Shown here in pieces: positions 1 through 7,806 of a stretch of 64,000 bases of DNA. The stretch is from Chitinophaga rupis (GTDB lineage Bacteria > Bacteroidota > Bacteroidia > Chitinophagales > Chitinophagaceae), in assembly GCF_900109685.1 (NCBI RefSeq), contig NZ_FOBB01000002.1:428085-492084 (forward strand), written 5' to 3'. Position 1 is the first letter of the stretch. Every line of letters starts with the position of its first letter. A model generated the notes under the pieces. That model ran no database searches and was not told where the DNA came from. It saw only the letters and a list, made by a program, of their open reading frames with translations. The position numbers were made by a program, and so were the translations under genes.

Positions 1-17
1 TTAGGCCGGCTCCATAT

Positions 18-1103
18 CTAAATATCTTTCGTAATCTCTTTCGAGATCTCCGCCCTTGTCTTCGGCAGGCTCTCCGGGTATTTTTCCTGCACAAAAGCAA
101 TCATACGCTCTCTTAAAAAACAGCGCAGGTCAAACGCCTGCCCGGAGTTTACGGCGCTGATCAGCAAACGTATTTCCATGGTACGGTCTGTAGCATTGGT
201 TACCTGCATAACCTTTACCCGCTTATCCCATAGGGGATGATCTTCCACCAGCCGGAAAAATTCTTCCCGCAAAACATCCACTGGTGCAGAATAATCCAGG
301 TATAGGAACACCGTGCCTAATATGGCCGATCCCGTACGGGTCCAGTTCTGGAAAGGTTTTTCAATAAAATAGTTAATAGGTAATATCAGCTTACGCTGAT
401 CCCATATCCCCAGTACTACATAGGTGAGCGTAATTTCTTCTACACGTCCCCATTCATTTTCCACGATCAGTACATCATCAATGCGAAGGGGCTGTGTAAA
501 AGCGATCTGCAATCCTGCCAAGAAATTACCCAGCGACCGCTGCGCGGCAAAGCCTACAATAATACCACCCACACCCACACCGGTTAGCAGGCCGGTGCCA
601 ATTTTACGCAGGCTGTCAAAACTCAGTAATACTGCGCACAACACTAATATTGTAATAATAGTCACTGCTATTTTGCGTATGAACTGTAGCTGCGTACGGA
701 TCTTGCGTTCCCGCAGATTATCCGCCTTGCGCAGGTCATAGGCATGTACAATGTAATCTTCAAAAACTTTAACAATTCCTATCAGCACATACCCGAACGT
801 GATGATCAGCAGCACCTCTACCGTGGAGCTCAATAACTTTAGCTGTTTGGGATGCAGGTCCATCAGCGGTATCATCATGTTTAAAACAAGTACCGGTAAA
901 AAGAAGTTAACGGGCCTGCCTAAACGTTTTACAATGGAGCGCATCATGGAATAATCTTCCACAGGCGTTTTGGTAGACTTGTGTATGAATAGCGCCAGTA
1001 ACCATTTGATAATATAGCCGGTAATAAGCGCACAGGCCGCCAGTATAATATTTCCAATTAAAGGTGGTAAATGGCTGAGTTGACGTTCTATTAATTCAAG
1101 CAT
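18..1103 (-). CDS. MscS-family mechanosensitive ion channel
   Basis: A predicted inner-membrane small-conductance mechanosensitive channel of 361 aa. Several hydrophobic segments fill the first 200 residues. They are followed by the hallmark MscS pore helix and beta-domain junction at about residues 165-212: a glycine-rich stretch (GTGLLTGVGVGGIIVGFAA), then QRSLGNFLAG and a proline-rich FTQPLRIDD linker. A soluble beta domain and short C-terminal domain follow. Members of this family open on membrane tension and release solutes during hypo-osmotic shock. The extra N-terminal helices resemble the larger YbdG/YnaI-type subfamilies more than classical MscS. The gene lies alone on the minus strand, divergent from the BaeRF gene. 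The family call is firm; the gating properties cannot be told from sequence. Confidence 0.9.
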   Translation of the reverse strand: MLELIERQLSHLPPLIGNIILAACALITGYIIKWLLALFIHKSTKTPVEDYSMMRSIVKRLGRPVNFFLPVLVLNMMIPLMDLHPKQLKLLSSTVEVLLIITFGYVLIGIVKVFEDYIVHAYDLRKADNLRERKIRTQLQFIRKIAVTIITILVLCAVLLSFDSLRKIGTGLLTGVGVGGIIVGFAAQRSLGNFLAGLQIAFTQPLRIDDVLIVENEWGRVEEITLTYVVLGIWDQRKLILPINYFIEKPFQNWTRTGSAILGTVFLYLDYSAPVDVLREEFFRLVEDHPLWDKRVKVMQVTNATDRTMEIRLLISAVNSGQAFDLRCFLRERMIAFVQEKYPESLPKTRAEISKEITKDI

Positions 1104-1185
1104 GTTTCTAAAGTAACAAACGATCTTCTTTTTTCAAAACAATTGATGGTATAGTGTTTGTGCCGCATTCATAAAATGTAGCACT

Positions 1186-2643
1186 ATGGGAAAAGATAGA
1201 GAAGGAAGATTTATTCCGCAAAAAGGCAAACCCTCCGGTTCCGGCAAAGAAGGCAACCTGGGCCTCAGACCCACCATTGATGAAGAAGGGTTGAAACGTG
1301 ATGAGGAGATGACGGAGAAATATACTACGGATGAAGATACCCTGGCCCCCAATGTACACATGCGCCACCCCAACCGTAATACGGCAAAAGGAGAGCAGGA
1401 AGAATATGCCGCACAGCAGAAACCGCAGAATACCTATAAGAACCGGTATGATACCAGATCTGCCATAGTAATTCAGGCTGAACCATTACCGGCAACCCTG
1501 GATAGGAATGGCTTTAAAGATCTGGCTCAATACAGGGCGGATCCTTGTATTACCTTATATATGCCTACCCACCGTTCCGGTGTAGAAGTAAATGAACAGC
1601 AGGATGCTATTTTGTTTAAACAATTACTACAGCAGGTACAGCAGCAGCTGGGGCAAAAAGGTTTATCATCTGACAAAATAGAATCTTTATTAAAGCCGGG
1701 TTTTGACCTGTACCATGATGAAACTTTTTGGCGGAGCCAGCAACTTGGCTTAGGTGTATTCATTGCAGATAACTATTTTAAGTATATCCAGCTACCTTTT
1801 GACGTGGCGCAGCAATGTTATATAAACCACTCTTTTCATACCAGCGCATTATTACCGCTGTTAAACAGCAAAGAACAGTTTTACCTGCTGGTACTGAGCA
1901 AGCATAAAGCCACCTTATATGAGGCAGATGCTTTTGGTATGCATAAAGTAGAAGTAGAAGGTATGCCGGATGGTATGTCTGATGTGATACACTTTGAGGA
2001 AAAAGATGATCAGCAGCTGTTCCGCACCGGTGGCTCGGGAGCAGGACATGGCGCAAACTATCATGGTATGGGTTCCGGTACGCCGGATGATAAGGCCAAC
2101 ATTTCCATGTACCTGGATGAGGTGGATGAAACCATCTGGAAAGAAGTATTATCTACCAAACATATACCCCTGATGCTGGCAGCAGTGGATTATATTATTC
2201 CCATTTTCAAAAAGCGCACAAAGTATAGGCATATTGTTGAAGAAGCGCTCATTGGCAATTATGAGCATGAAAGCATACCGGTGCTATATGAAAAAGCCCG
2301 GGAGAAAATGCAGCCTCATTTTAAACAGCATCAGCAGCAGGTATTAGAGCGTTATGCTAATAACAGCGCCAACGGTAATACCTCCTCTATTGTGGCAGAT
2401 GTGATCCCCGCCTGTTATTATTCCCAGGCCGATGTGCTGTTTGTAGAAAAAGGTGCGCAGCTATGGGGAACGTTTAATGAACAGGAAAACCAGTTAACCC
2501 TGCATGATACCGAACAGCCGGGCGATGAATGCCTGGTAAATGCCGCTGCCGCTAAAGCCGTGGAAACCGGCGCCGAGGTATTTATCCTGGATAAGGAAGA
2601 AATGCCGGCCGATAGCGCCCTGGCAGCCATTATGCGATTTTAG
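1186..2643 (+). CDS. BaeRF-family (eRF1-like) protein
   Basis: This 485-aa protein matches the bacterial archaeo-eukaryotic release factor (BaeRF) families, proteins sharing the eRF1/Pelota/L7Ae-type domain plan. The core begins near residue 105 with DPCITLYMPTHRSG followed by a QDAILFKQLL helix, typical of the BaeRF start. A central HIVEEALIGNYE segment and a C-terminal L7Ae-like portion (ADVLFVEKGAQLWGTF, then VETGAEVFIL) follow. The first 85 or so residues are a charged, probably disordered extension rich in G, K, E and P. BaeRF proteins are proposed to act on ribosomes or in stress responses, but few have a tested role. A strong hairpin terminator follows at once, so the gene is probably monocistronic. 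Confidence 0.75.
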   Translation: MGKDREGRFIPQKGKPSGSGKEGNLGLRPTIDEEGLKRDEEMTEKYTTDEDTLAPNVHMRHPNRNTAKGEQEEYAAQQKPQNTYKNRYDTRSAIVIQAEPLPATLDRNGFKDLAQYRADPCITLYMPTHRSGVEVNEQQDAILFKQLLQQVQQQLGQKGLSSDKIESLLKPGFDLYHDETFWRSQQLGLGVFIADNYFKYIQLPFDVAQQCYINHSFHTSALLPLLNSKEQFYLLVLSKHKATLYEADAFGMHKVEVEGMPDGMSDVIHFEEKDDQQLFRTGGSGAGHGANYHGMGSGTPDDKANISMYLDEVDETIWKEVLSTKHIPLMLAAVDYIIPIFKKRTKYRHIVEEALIGNYEHESIPVLYEKAREKMQPHFKQHQQQVLERYANNSANGNTSSIVADVIPACYYSQADVLFVEKGAQLWGTFNEQENQLTLHDTEQPGDECLVNAAAAKAVETGAEVFILDKEEMPADSALAAIMRF

Positions 2644-2665
2644 TACATGCATATAGATTAGGGAT

Positions 2666-2701
2666 GGCCGGCGTTACATAGTGAGCGCCGGCCTTTTTTT
2701 T
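2666..2701 (+). terminator. Rho-independent terminator after the BaeRF gene
   Basis: A perfect 8-bp stem GGCCGGCG / CGCCGGCC (2666-2673 and 2686-2693) with a 12-nt loop is followed directly by eight T residues. It lies 22 nt after the BaeRF stop codon. Confidence 0.9.
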
Positions 2702-2718
2702 ATAATTAATTATTAGCT

Positions 2719-2726
2719 ATTTTCGC
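2719..2726 (+). promoter_or_regulatory. Possible -7 promoter element upstream of tnaA
   Basis: TATTTTCG matches 7 of 8 positions of the Bacteroidota -7 consensus TAnnTTTG. It lies just after the BaeRF terminator and about 160 nt before the tryptophanase start. The only -33 candidate is the T-run of the terminator itself, so support is modest. Transcription from here would begin close to 2733, where a short Trp-containing reading frame starts. Confidence 0.3.
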
Positions 2727-2732
2727 AGCAGT

Positions 2733-2771
2733 ATGAACCTCTGGAAAAATATCATCAAAAGCCCTACCTGA
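2733..2771 (+). CDS. Possible tnaC-like leader peptide (12 aa)
   Basis: A 12-codon frame, MNLWKNIIKSPT, begins soon after the candidate promoter and ends 115 nt before tnaA. It holds one Trp codon and a penultimate Pro. E. coli TnaC, the tryptophan-sensing leader of tnaCAB, depends on Trp12 and a terminal Pro24. The W-x-N-I pattern (WKNI here, WFNI in TnaC) is shared, but the spacing to Pro is shorter and the Asp after the Ile is missing. An imperfect hairpin follows (GCATAAG 2809-2815 pairing with CTTATGC 2846-2852, with CTCC/GGAG inside). A 12-codon frame can arise by chance, so this is only a candidate. Confidence 0.25.
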   Translation: MNLWKNIIKSPT

Positions 2772-2886
2772 TCCCGCCCGGTTCTGCAGCCTCCCTTTTT
2801 TATTATCAGCATAAGAGCGCTCCGTTATGGAGTAGCTGGCATATGCTTATGCAAACTGGTATTCACAACAAAATCTTAACAACCCA

Positions 2887-4257
2887 ATGAAAACAATTAT
2901 AGAGCCGTTCCGGATCAAATCCGTTGAGCCTATTTATTTCACTACCCGTGAAGAACGCCTCCGCATCTTAAAAGAAGCGCATTACAACCCCTTTCTCATC
3001 CATGCCCGCGATGTGATCATAGACCTGCTTACCGACAGTGGCACCAGCGCCATGAGCAGCGAGCAATGGGCCGGCGTAATGCGGGGCGATGAAAGCTATG
3101 CAGGCAGCGAAAGCTTTTTCCGCTTTGAAAGCTCCGTACGTAATATTACCGGTATGCCCTACATTATACCTACCCACCAGGGCCGCGCTGCAGAAAAAAT
3201 ACTGTTCAGCATTACGGGCGGTAAGGGTAAATATTTTGTGAGCAATACTTTGTTTGACACTACCCGGGCCAATATTGAGTTTTCCGGCGCCACCGGCGTA
3301 GACCTGTTGTGCGACGAAGGTAAGCAGCCCGCACTGGTAGCGCCTTTTAAAGGCAATATGAATGTAGCTGCCCTGGAACAGTTTATACAGGAAAAAGGCG
3401 CGGAAAATATTCCCCTGGTAATTATTACCGTAACTAATAACTCCGGCGGCGGCCAGCCGGTAAGCATGGAAAATGTGAAAGCCGTAAAAGCCGTCTGCAA
3501 AAAATATGGGATTCGCCTGTTCATTGATGCCTGCCGTTTTGCAGAGAATTGTTACTTCATAAAAAAGCGGGAGCCAGGCTATGCGGATCAGTCCATACTG
3601 GCTATTGCGCAGGAGCTGTTCTCCTACGCAGATGGCTGTACGATGAGCGCCAAGAAAGATGCCTTTGCCAACATTGGAGGTTTCCTGGCCATGCATGATG
3701 AGCAGCTGGCCATGGAATGCCGCAACCTGCTGATCATTACAGAAGGTTTTCCCACCTATGGCGGGCTGGCCGGCCGCGACCTGGAAGCCATTGCCATTGG
3801 GCTGGAAGAGGTGCTGAAAGAAGATTACCTGCAGTACCGCATCCGCAGCATTGAATACATAGGAGAGAAGCTGGATGCAGTTGGTGTGCCATATATAAAA
3901 CCAACCGGGGGCCACGCAGTGTACCTGGATGCAAAGGCCTTCCTGCCCCATATTCCGGTACATGAATACCCGGGCCAGGCCTTATGCGGCGCCTTATATA
4001 CAGAAGGAGGGGTGCGGGGTGTGGAAATAGGCTCCGTAATGTTTGGTAAATATGCGGAAGATGGTTCCCTGCTGCCCGCTGCTATGGAATTGGTGCGGTT
4101 GGCTATTCCGCGCCGGGTATACACCCAAAGCCATATTGATTATGTGGCAGAAGTGATCCTGGAAGTATTTAAACAGCGGAATAGCATTAAAGGTTACAGG
4201 ATCACCTATGAAACGCCGCTGCTGCGGCACTTTATAGCGCATTTTGAACAATTGTAG
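2887..4257 (+). CDS. tnaA: Tryptophanase (tryptophan indole-lyase)
   Basis: PLP-dependent beta-eliminating lyase of 456 aa, predicted to cleave L-tryptophan to indole, pyruvate and ammonia in the cytoplasm. The PLP lysine is K257 in MSAKKD, within the family motif SYADGCTMSAKKD; PTHQGRAAE binds the cofactor phosphate and PTYGGLAGRD is also conserved. The close paralogue tyrosine phenol-lyase is separated by two residues. At its Thr124 position this protein has Asp (D124 in LFDTTR), and at its Arg381 position it has Ile (VEIGS), both as in tryptophanases. The length fits the family. No tnaB-type permease is adjacent. A short Trp-containing leader frame lies upstream and a hairpin terminator downstream. 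Confidence 0.88.
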   Translation: MKTIIEPFRIKSVEPIYFTTREERLRILKEAHYNPFLIHARDVIIDLLTDSGTSAMSSEQWAGVMRGDESYAGSESFFRFESSVRNITGMPYIIPTHQGRAAEKILFSITGGKGKYFVSNTLFDTTRANIEFSGATGVDLLCDEGKQPALVAPFKGNMNVAALEQFIQEKGAENIPLVIITVTNNSGGGQPVSMENVKAVKAVCKKYGIRLFIDACRFAENCYFIKKREPGYADQSILAIAQELFSYADGCTMSAKKDAFANIGGFLAMHDEQLAMECRNLLIITEGFPTYGGLAGRDLEAIAIGLEEVLKEDYLQYRIRSIEYIGEKLDAVGVPYIKPTGGHAVYLDAKAFLPHIPVHEYPGQALCGALYTEGGVRGVEIGSVMFGKYAEDGSLLPAAMELVRLAIPRRVYTQSHIDYVAEVILEVFKQRNSIKGYRITYETPLLRHFIAHFEQL

Positions 4258-4270
4258 CTTGTTAATAAAA

Positions 4271-4297
4271 GGCGGTCCACATGGGCCGCCTTCTTTA
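4271..4297 (+). terminator. Probable terminator after tnaA
   Basis: A stem of GGCGGTCC (4271-4278) with GGGCCGCC (4283-4290), one G-U wobble and an ACAT loop, followed by TTCTTTAT. It lies 13 nt after the tnaA stop. The T-tract is interrupted, so strength is moderate. The remaining AT-rich stretch to 4550 shows no gene that I can support. Confidence 0.7.
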
Positions 4298-4549
4298 TAA
4301 AGGAGCTTCTTCCCCAATACACCCCAATCGCTCTTTTCCGTACCCTAAAAATAAAAGGATCACTTTTTGATGGCACAAGGATATATCCGCTAAAACCGCC
4401 TTATAAAAAAACGCTATTACGTATTTAAAAATATCTACAGGATAAGTTAGTTTTCCCTGATTTCTCATTTTTACAAAAAAAGACAACTTGGTTAACGTTT
4501 TAACTTATTTTAAATCAAATTATTACACATTGTTTTAAATAAAATTCAA

Positions 4550-4612
4550 TTAAACATTTGTTTAACTTAAACAAACGTTTAACTTTGCATCTGTTTAAAT
4601 GAGTGTTTAAAT
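4550..4612 (+). promoter_or_regulatory. TetR-operon promoter with overlapping operators
   Basis: A clear Bacteroidota promoter: TTTG at 4557-4560, 19 nt, then TAACTTTG at 4580-4587, fitting TTTG-N19-TAnnTTTG. The -33 box lies inside the inverted repeat 4550-4565 (TTAAACA-TT-TGTTTAA, perfect 7-bp arms). A second repeat, TTAAAC-AAAC-GTTTAA at 4567-4582, runs into the -7 box. Two direct copies of TGTTTAAAT (4592-4600 and 4604-4612) lie at or after the expected start. Overlap of promoter and palindromes is the classic layout for autorepression by the TetR protein encoded next. Confidence 0.7.
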
Positions 4613-4636
4613 AGTGAAATAATGGAGGAAGCGATA

Positions 4637-5263
4637 ATGGACTATAATCAAAAACAGTTGCAAATACTGGACACCGCAGAGCGTTTATTCGCAATGCATG
4701 GTTTCCATGGCGCTTCTGTAAGAGATATTGCGCAAGAGGCTGATGTGAACATCGCGATGATTTCTTATTACTTTGGATCAAAAGAACGGCTGATAGAAGC
4801 AATTTTCCTAAAAAGGGTAATGGATGTAAAGAATGGTTTGGATGAGCTGGTAAAGAATAAAGACCTGGCTCCGCTGGAAAAGATCAACAAGCTGATAGAG
4901 CTGTTTGTTGCTAAAATATCCGACCGCCCCTATTTCTGCCGTATTATGGTACGCGCACAGGCCACCCAGGAAGGCGTACCCACAGAGCTGATCCATGAGG
5001 TAAAGAAGCAGATGTATGACCTGGTGAAAAAGCTCATCACGGAAGGCCAGAAGAAAGGCGCGTTTTTAGGGGATATTGATACCATGATGATGGTGAACAC
5101 CCTGGTAGGCACCAGTAACCATGTGATCATTTCCCAGAACTTCCTGAAAAAAGTATGGAACCAGGAAGCAATATCGGAAGAGAAGTTCCGTCAACAGTTA
5201 AAAGAAAGAGTAAGCAACCATTTGAAAAAATTATTTAAAGTAGTATTAACAGATGAACGCTAA
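4637..5263 (+). CDS. TetR/AcrR-family transcriptional repressor
   Basis: A DNA-binding repressor of 208 aa from this start. The N-terminal HTH (about residues 5-50) is typical: ILDTAERLFAMHGFHGASVRDIA, then EADVNIAMISYYFGSKERL. The C-terminal part is the helical ligand-binding and dimer domain. An in-frame ATG at 4622 would add five residues. GGAGG at 4624-4628 sits 8 nt before the ATG at 4637, which favours the later start. The gene overlaps the TolC-like gene by 11 nt and heads an efflux operon, so it most likely represses its own operon through the palindromes upstream and is released by a pump substrate. The inducer is unknown. Confidence 0.9.
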   Translation: MDYNQKQLQILDTAERLFAMHGFHGASVRDIAQEADVNIAMISYYFGSKERLIEAIFLKRVMDVKNGLDELVKNKDLAPLEKINKLIELFVAKISDRPYFCRIMVRAQATQEGVPTELIHEVKKQMYDLVKKLITEGQKKGAFLGDIDTMMMVNTLVGTSNHVIISQNFLKKVWNQEAISEEKFRQQLKERVSNHLKKLFKVVLTDER

Positions 5264-6593
5264 GAGCAAATACAGATCGTTATGGATGTTGGTGCTGCCG
5301 CTGTTACTGGCCTTTAGTATACCCGGCCGGGCGCAGGATGGCAAAGTGCTGACGTTAAAAGATGCCATTGATCTGAGTATCAAAAACAGTAAGCAGTTAC
5401 GATTAAACCAAACAAAAATTACCTCTGCGCTCAACGCCGTAAAGGACGCTAAAGCCAGGCAGCTGCCGGATGCAAACATCTCCGGCTCTTACCTCCGGGT
5501 GAACAAGCCGAATATTGACCTGAAATCAAGCGGCGACAGTAGCGGCGGCGGTAGCAGCTTTGCAGATGTAAACCAGGTAGCTTATGGAATGGCTACCATT
5601 TCCGTACCGTTGTTTTCCGGCTTTAAGATCCAGGCAGCAAAAGAATCTGCCCGTTACCTGGCGGAAGCCGCTAAGCTGGATGCAGACCTGGACCGTGAAG
5701 ATGTGATCCAGAACACGGTAGCAGCCTACAGCAACTTATATAAAGCAACGGTAGCTGTGAACCTGGTAAGGGAAAACCTGAAACAGCAGGAGCAGCGCAC
5801 CACCGACTTTTCCAACATGGAAAAGAATGGCATCATGGCCCGCAACGATCTGTTAAAGGCCCAGCTGCAGCAGTCAAATATAGAAGTAGCCTTAACACAG
5901 GCAGAAAGCGATCTGAAAATAGCCCGCATCAATATGAACATTATGCTGGGCTTACCGGAAAATACTAACATGGACCTGGATACAACCTTTTTGGCACAGG
6001 CAGGTGGCGAGGAAAAAGCAGTAACAGATTGGGAACAAGTCGCACAGCAAAAACGTAAGGACGCCGCCTCCCTGCAGGCCCATGAAAAAGCCGCTTATGC
6101 AGGCATTAAATCAGCCAAGGGAGATTATTACCCCTCCCTGGCGCTCACCGGTGGTTATGTAGCCGCCTACATCCCCAACGTAATAACCGTAACCAATGCG
6201 GTGAACGTAGGAGTAGGGCTGAAGTACAACCTGGCCTCCTTATGGAAAACAGGTTCCAAGGTAGATGACGCCAAGAACGAGCTGAATGCAGTAAAGATCA
6301 ACGAAGAAATGCTGAACGATCAGATCCATATTCAGGTGAACCAGGCATACGAGAACTATATAGTAAGTATGAAGAAGATCGGCATGTATGAAAAAGCAAT
6401 TGAGCAGGCAGACGAAAACTACCGCATCACTAAGAACAAACATACCAACGCCCTGGCAACTACTACAGACCTGCTGGAAGCAGATGTTGCAGAGCTGCAG
6501 GCAAAACTCAACTACACCTCTGCCCGCGCAGACGCTGTAGTGGCCTACAACAAGCTGTTACAATCAGCCGGTTTACTGGGAGAGAATAAATGA
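5253..6593 (+). CDS. TolC-family outer-membrane efflux protein
   Basis: Outer-membrane channel of a tripartite drug exporter, 446 aa. A signal peptide of about 26 residues (hydrophobic LVLPLLLAFSIPGRA, cleavage near AQ) is followed by two outer-membrane-efflux-protein repeats of long alpha-helical hairpins. The start is LTLKDAIDLSIKNSKQLRLN, typical of TolC homologues, and the second repeat contains YENYIVSMKKIGMYEKAIEQ. A low-complexity DSSGGGSS loop lies near residues 92-99. The gene overlaps the regulator upstream and lies 54 nt before the EmrA-like adaptor, so the three pump parts are co-transcribed. Confidence 0.92.
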   Translation: MNAKSKYRSLWMLVLPLLLAFSIPGRAQDGKVLTLKDAIDLSIKNSKQLRLNQTKITSALNAVKDAKARQLPDANISGSYLRVNKPNIDLKSSGDSSGGGSSFADVNQVAYGMATISVPLFSGFKIQAAKESARYLAEAAKLDADLDREDVIQNTVAAYSNLYKATVAVNLVRENLKQQEQRTTDFSNMEKNGIMARNDLLKAQLQQSNIEVALTQAESDLKIARINMNIMLGLPENTNMDLDTTFLAQAGGEEKAVTDWEQVAQQKRKDAASLQAHEKAAYAGIKSAKGDYYPSLALTGGYVAAYIPNVITVTNAVNVGVGLKYNLASLWKTGSKVDDAKNELNAVKINEEMLNDQIHIQVNQAYENYIVSMKKIGMYEKAIEQADENYRITKNKHTNALATTTDLLEADVAELQAKLNYTSARADAVVAYNKLLQSAGLLGENK

Positions 6594-6647
6594 GCGCAAA
6601 ACAAAAAGTAATTAAAACACAACCATCAATTTCAATTTAAGGTCTTT

Positions 6648-7787
6648 ATGGAAACACAAGTAAATGAAGTAAGATCTACCAGCAATAAAACAGGAAACGC
6701 TGCCCCCCAGGAGCAACCTCCTAAAAGGAATATGCGTTTCATCATTATTCTTGCAGTACTGGTGATCGGCGGTGCCATATTTGGTATCAGTAAGTATGTT
6801 CATGCATTGCATCATGAAGAAACAGACAATGCGCAGATCGATGCAAATGTGAGCCCGGTAATACCCCGTGTAAGCGGTTATGTAACCTCCATAAGGGTAA
6901 AGGATAACCAGGATGTAAAGAAGGGTGATACCCTGATAGTGCTGGACGATCGTGATCTGCAGATCAAGCTGCAGCAGGCAGAAGCCGCCCTGGTAGCTGC
7001 ACAGGCTAATGTAGGTGTTGCGCAGGCCAATACGGAAGCTTCACAGGTAAGCGTTACAACTTCCCGTGCAAATGTAGCAACGGTAAATGCGCAGATAGAA
7101 GCTGCCAAAGTAGAAGTATGGCGTACTTCCCAGGATTATGAACGTTACGCAAACCTTATCAAGGACCATTCTATTACCCAACAGCAATATGAGCAGGCCC
7201 TGGCTGCTAAACAAACCGCAGAAAGGCAATTGCAGGTGCTGCAGGAACAGAAGGCATATGCCGCACAGCAAACCAACGGTGTAGCCTCCCAGAGTAATGC
7301 TACCGCCCGCCAGATAGCCGCTGTACAGGCAGTGATTAAAGAAAAGGAAGCAGATGTGAACAACGCAAAGCTGAACCTTTCTTACACCGTGATCACTGCA
7401 CCGGAAGCCGGCCGTGTATCTAAAGTATACGTACAACCCGGGCAGTATTTACAGGCCGGACAGTCACTGTTCAGCATTGTAACAGATAACTCCGTATGGG
7501 TAGTAGCCAACTTTAAAGAAACCCAGCTGGATAAAATGAAGGTAGGACAAAAGGTAAGCGTGCATGTGGATGCTTTCCCGGAAAAGAGCCTGGATGCACA
7601 TGTATCCTCTTTCTCACCGGCCACCGGCGCCCGTTTTGCGCTGCTGCCCCCGGACAATGCTACCGGTAACTTCGTGAAAGTGGTACAACGTCTGCCCGTG
7701 AAGATCGAGTTCGATAACCCGAACGATCCGGTGGTAAAACAGCTGCGCGCAGGCCTGAACGTTGATGTGGACGTACACCTTGACTAA
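6648..7787 (+). CDS. HlyD/EmrA-family membrane fusion protein
   Basis: Periplasmic adaptor (379 aa) linking the inner-membrane pump to the TolC-like channel. One N-terminal membrane segment (FIIILAVLVIGGAIFGISKY, about residues 28-47) is followed by a lipoyl-like half (SPVIPRVSGYVTSIRVKDNQ), a long Ala/Gln-rich coiled coil (about 100-235), the second lipoyl half (NLSYTVITAPEAGRVSKVYV) and a beta-barrel domain (VWVVANFKETQLDKMKVGQ). This order is characteristic of EmrA-type adaptors that partner with DHA2 transporters, in agreement with the next gene 19 nt downstream. Confidence 0.92.
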   Translation: METQVNEVRSTSNKTGNAAPQEQPPKRNMRFIIILAVLVIGGAIFGISKYVHALHHEETDNAQIDANVSPVIPRVSGYVTSIRVKDNQDVKKGDTLIVLDDRDLQIKLQQAEAALVAAQANVGVAQANTEASQVSVTTSRANVATVNAQIEAAKVEVWRTSQDYERYANLIKDHSITQQQYEQALAAKQTAERQLQVLQEQKAYAAQQTNGVASQSNATARQIAAVQAVIKEKEADVNNAKLNLSYTVITAPEAGRVSKVYVQPGQYLQAGQSLFSIVTDNSVWVVANFKETQLDKMKVGQKVSVHVDAFPEKSLDAHVSSFSPATGARFALLPPDNATGNFVKVVQRLPVKIEFDNPNDPVVKQLRAGLNVDVDVHLD

Positions 7788-7806
7788 TAATCATTAGATT
7801 AATTTT

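Noticed and set aside
2968-3963. Long open frame on the minus strand opposite tnaA
   Set aside because: It mirrors the codon structure of tryptophanase, has no recognisable domain, and tnaA is complete and well supported on the plus strand. The same applies to 23121-23882 opposite the SPFH gene and 48556-49302 opposite the dehydrogenase gene.
2887-4257. Tyrosine phenol-lyase instead of tryptophanase
   Set aside because: The two residues that define tyrosine phenol-lyase (Thr124, Arg381) are Asp and Ile here, as in tryptophanases.
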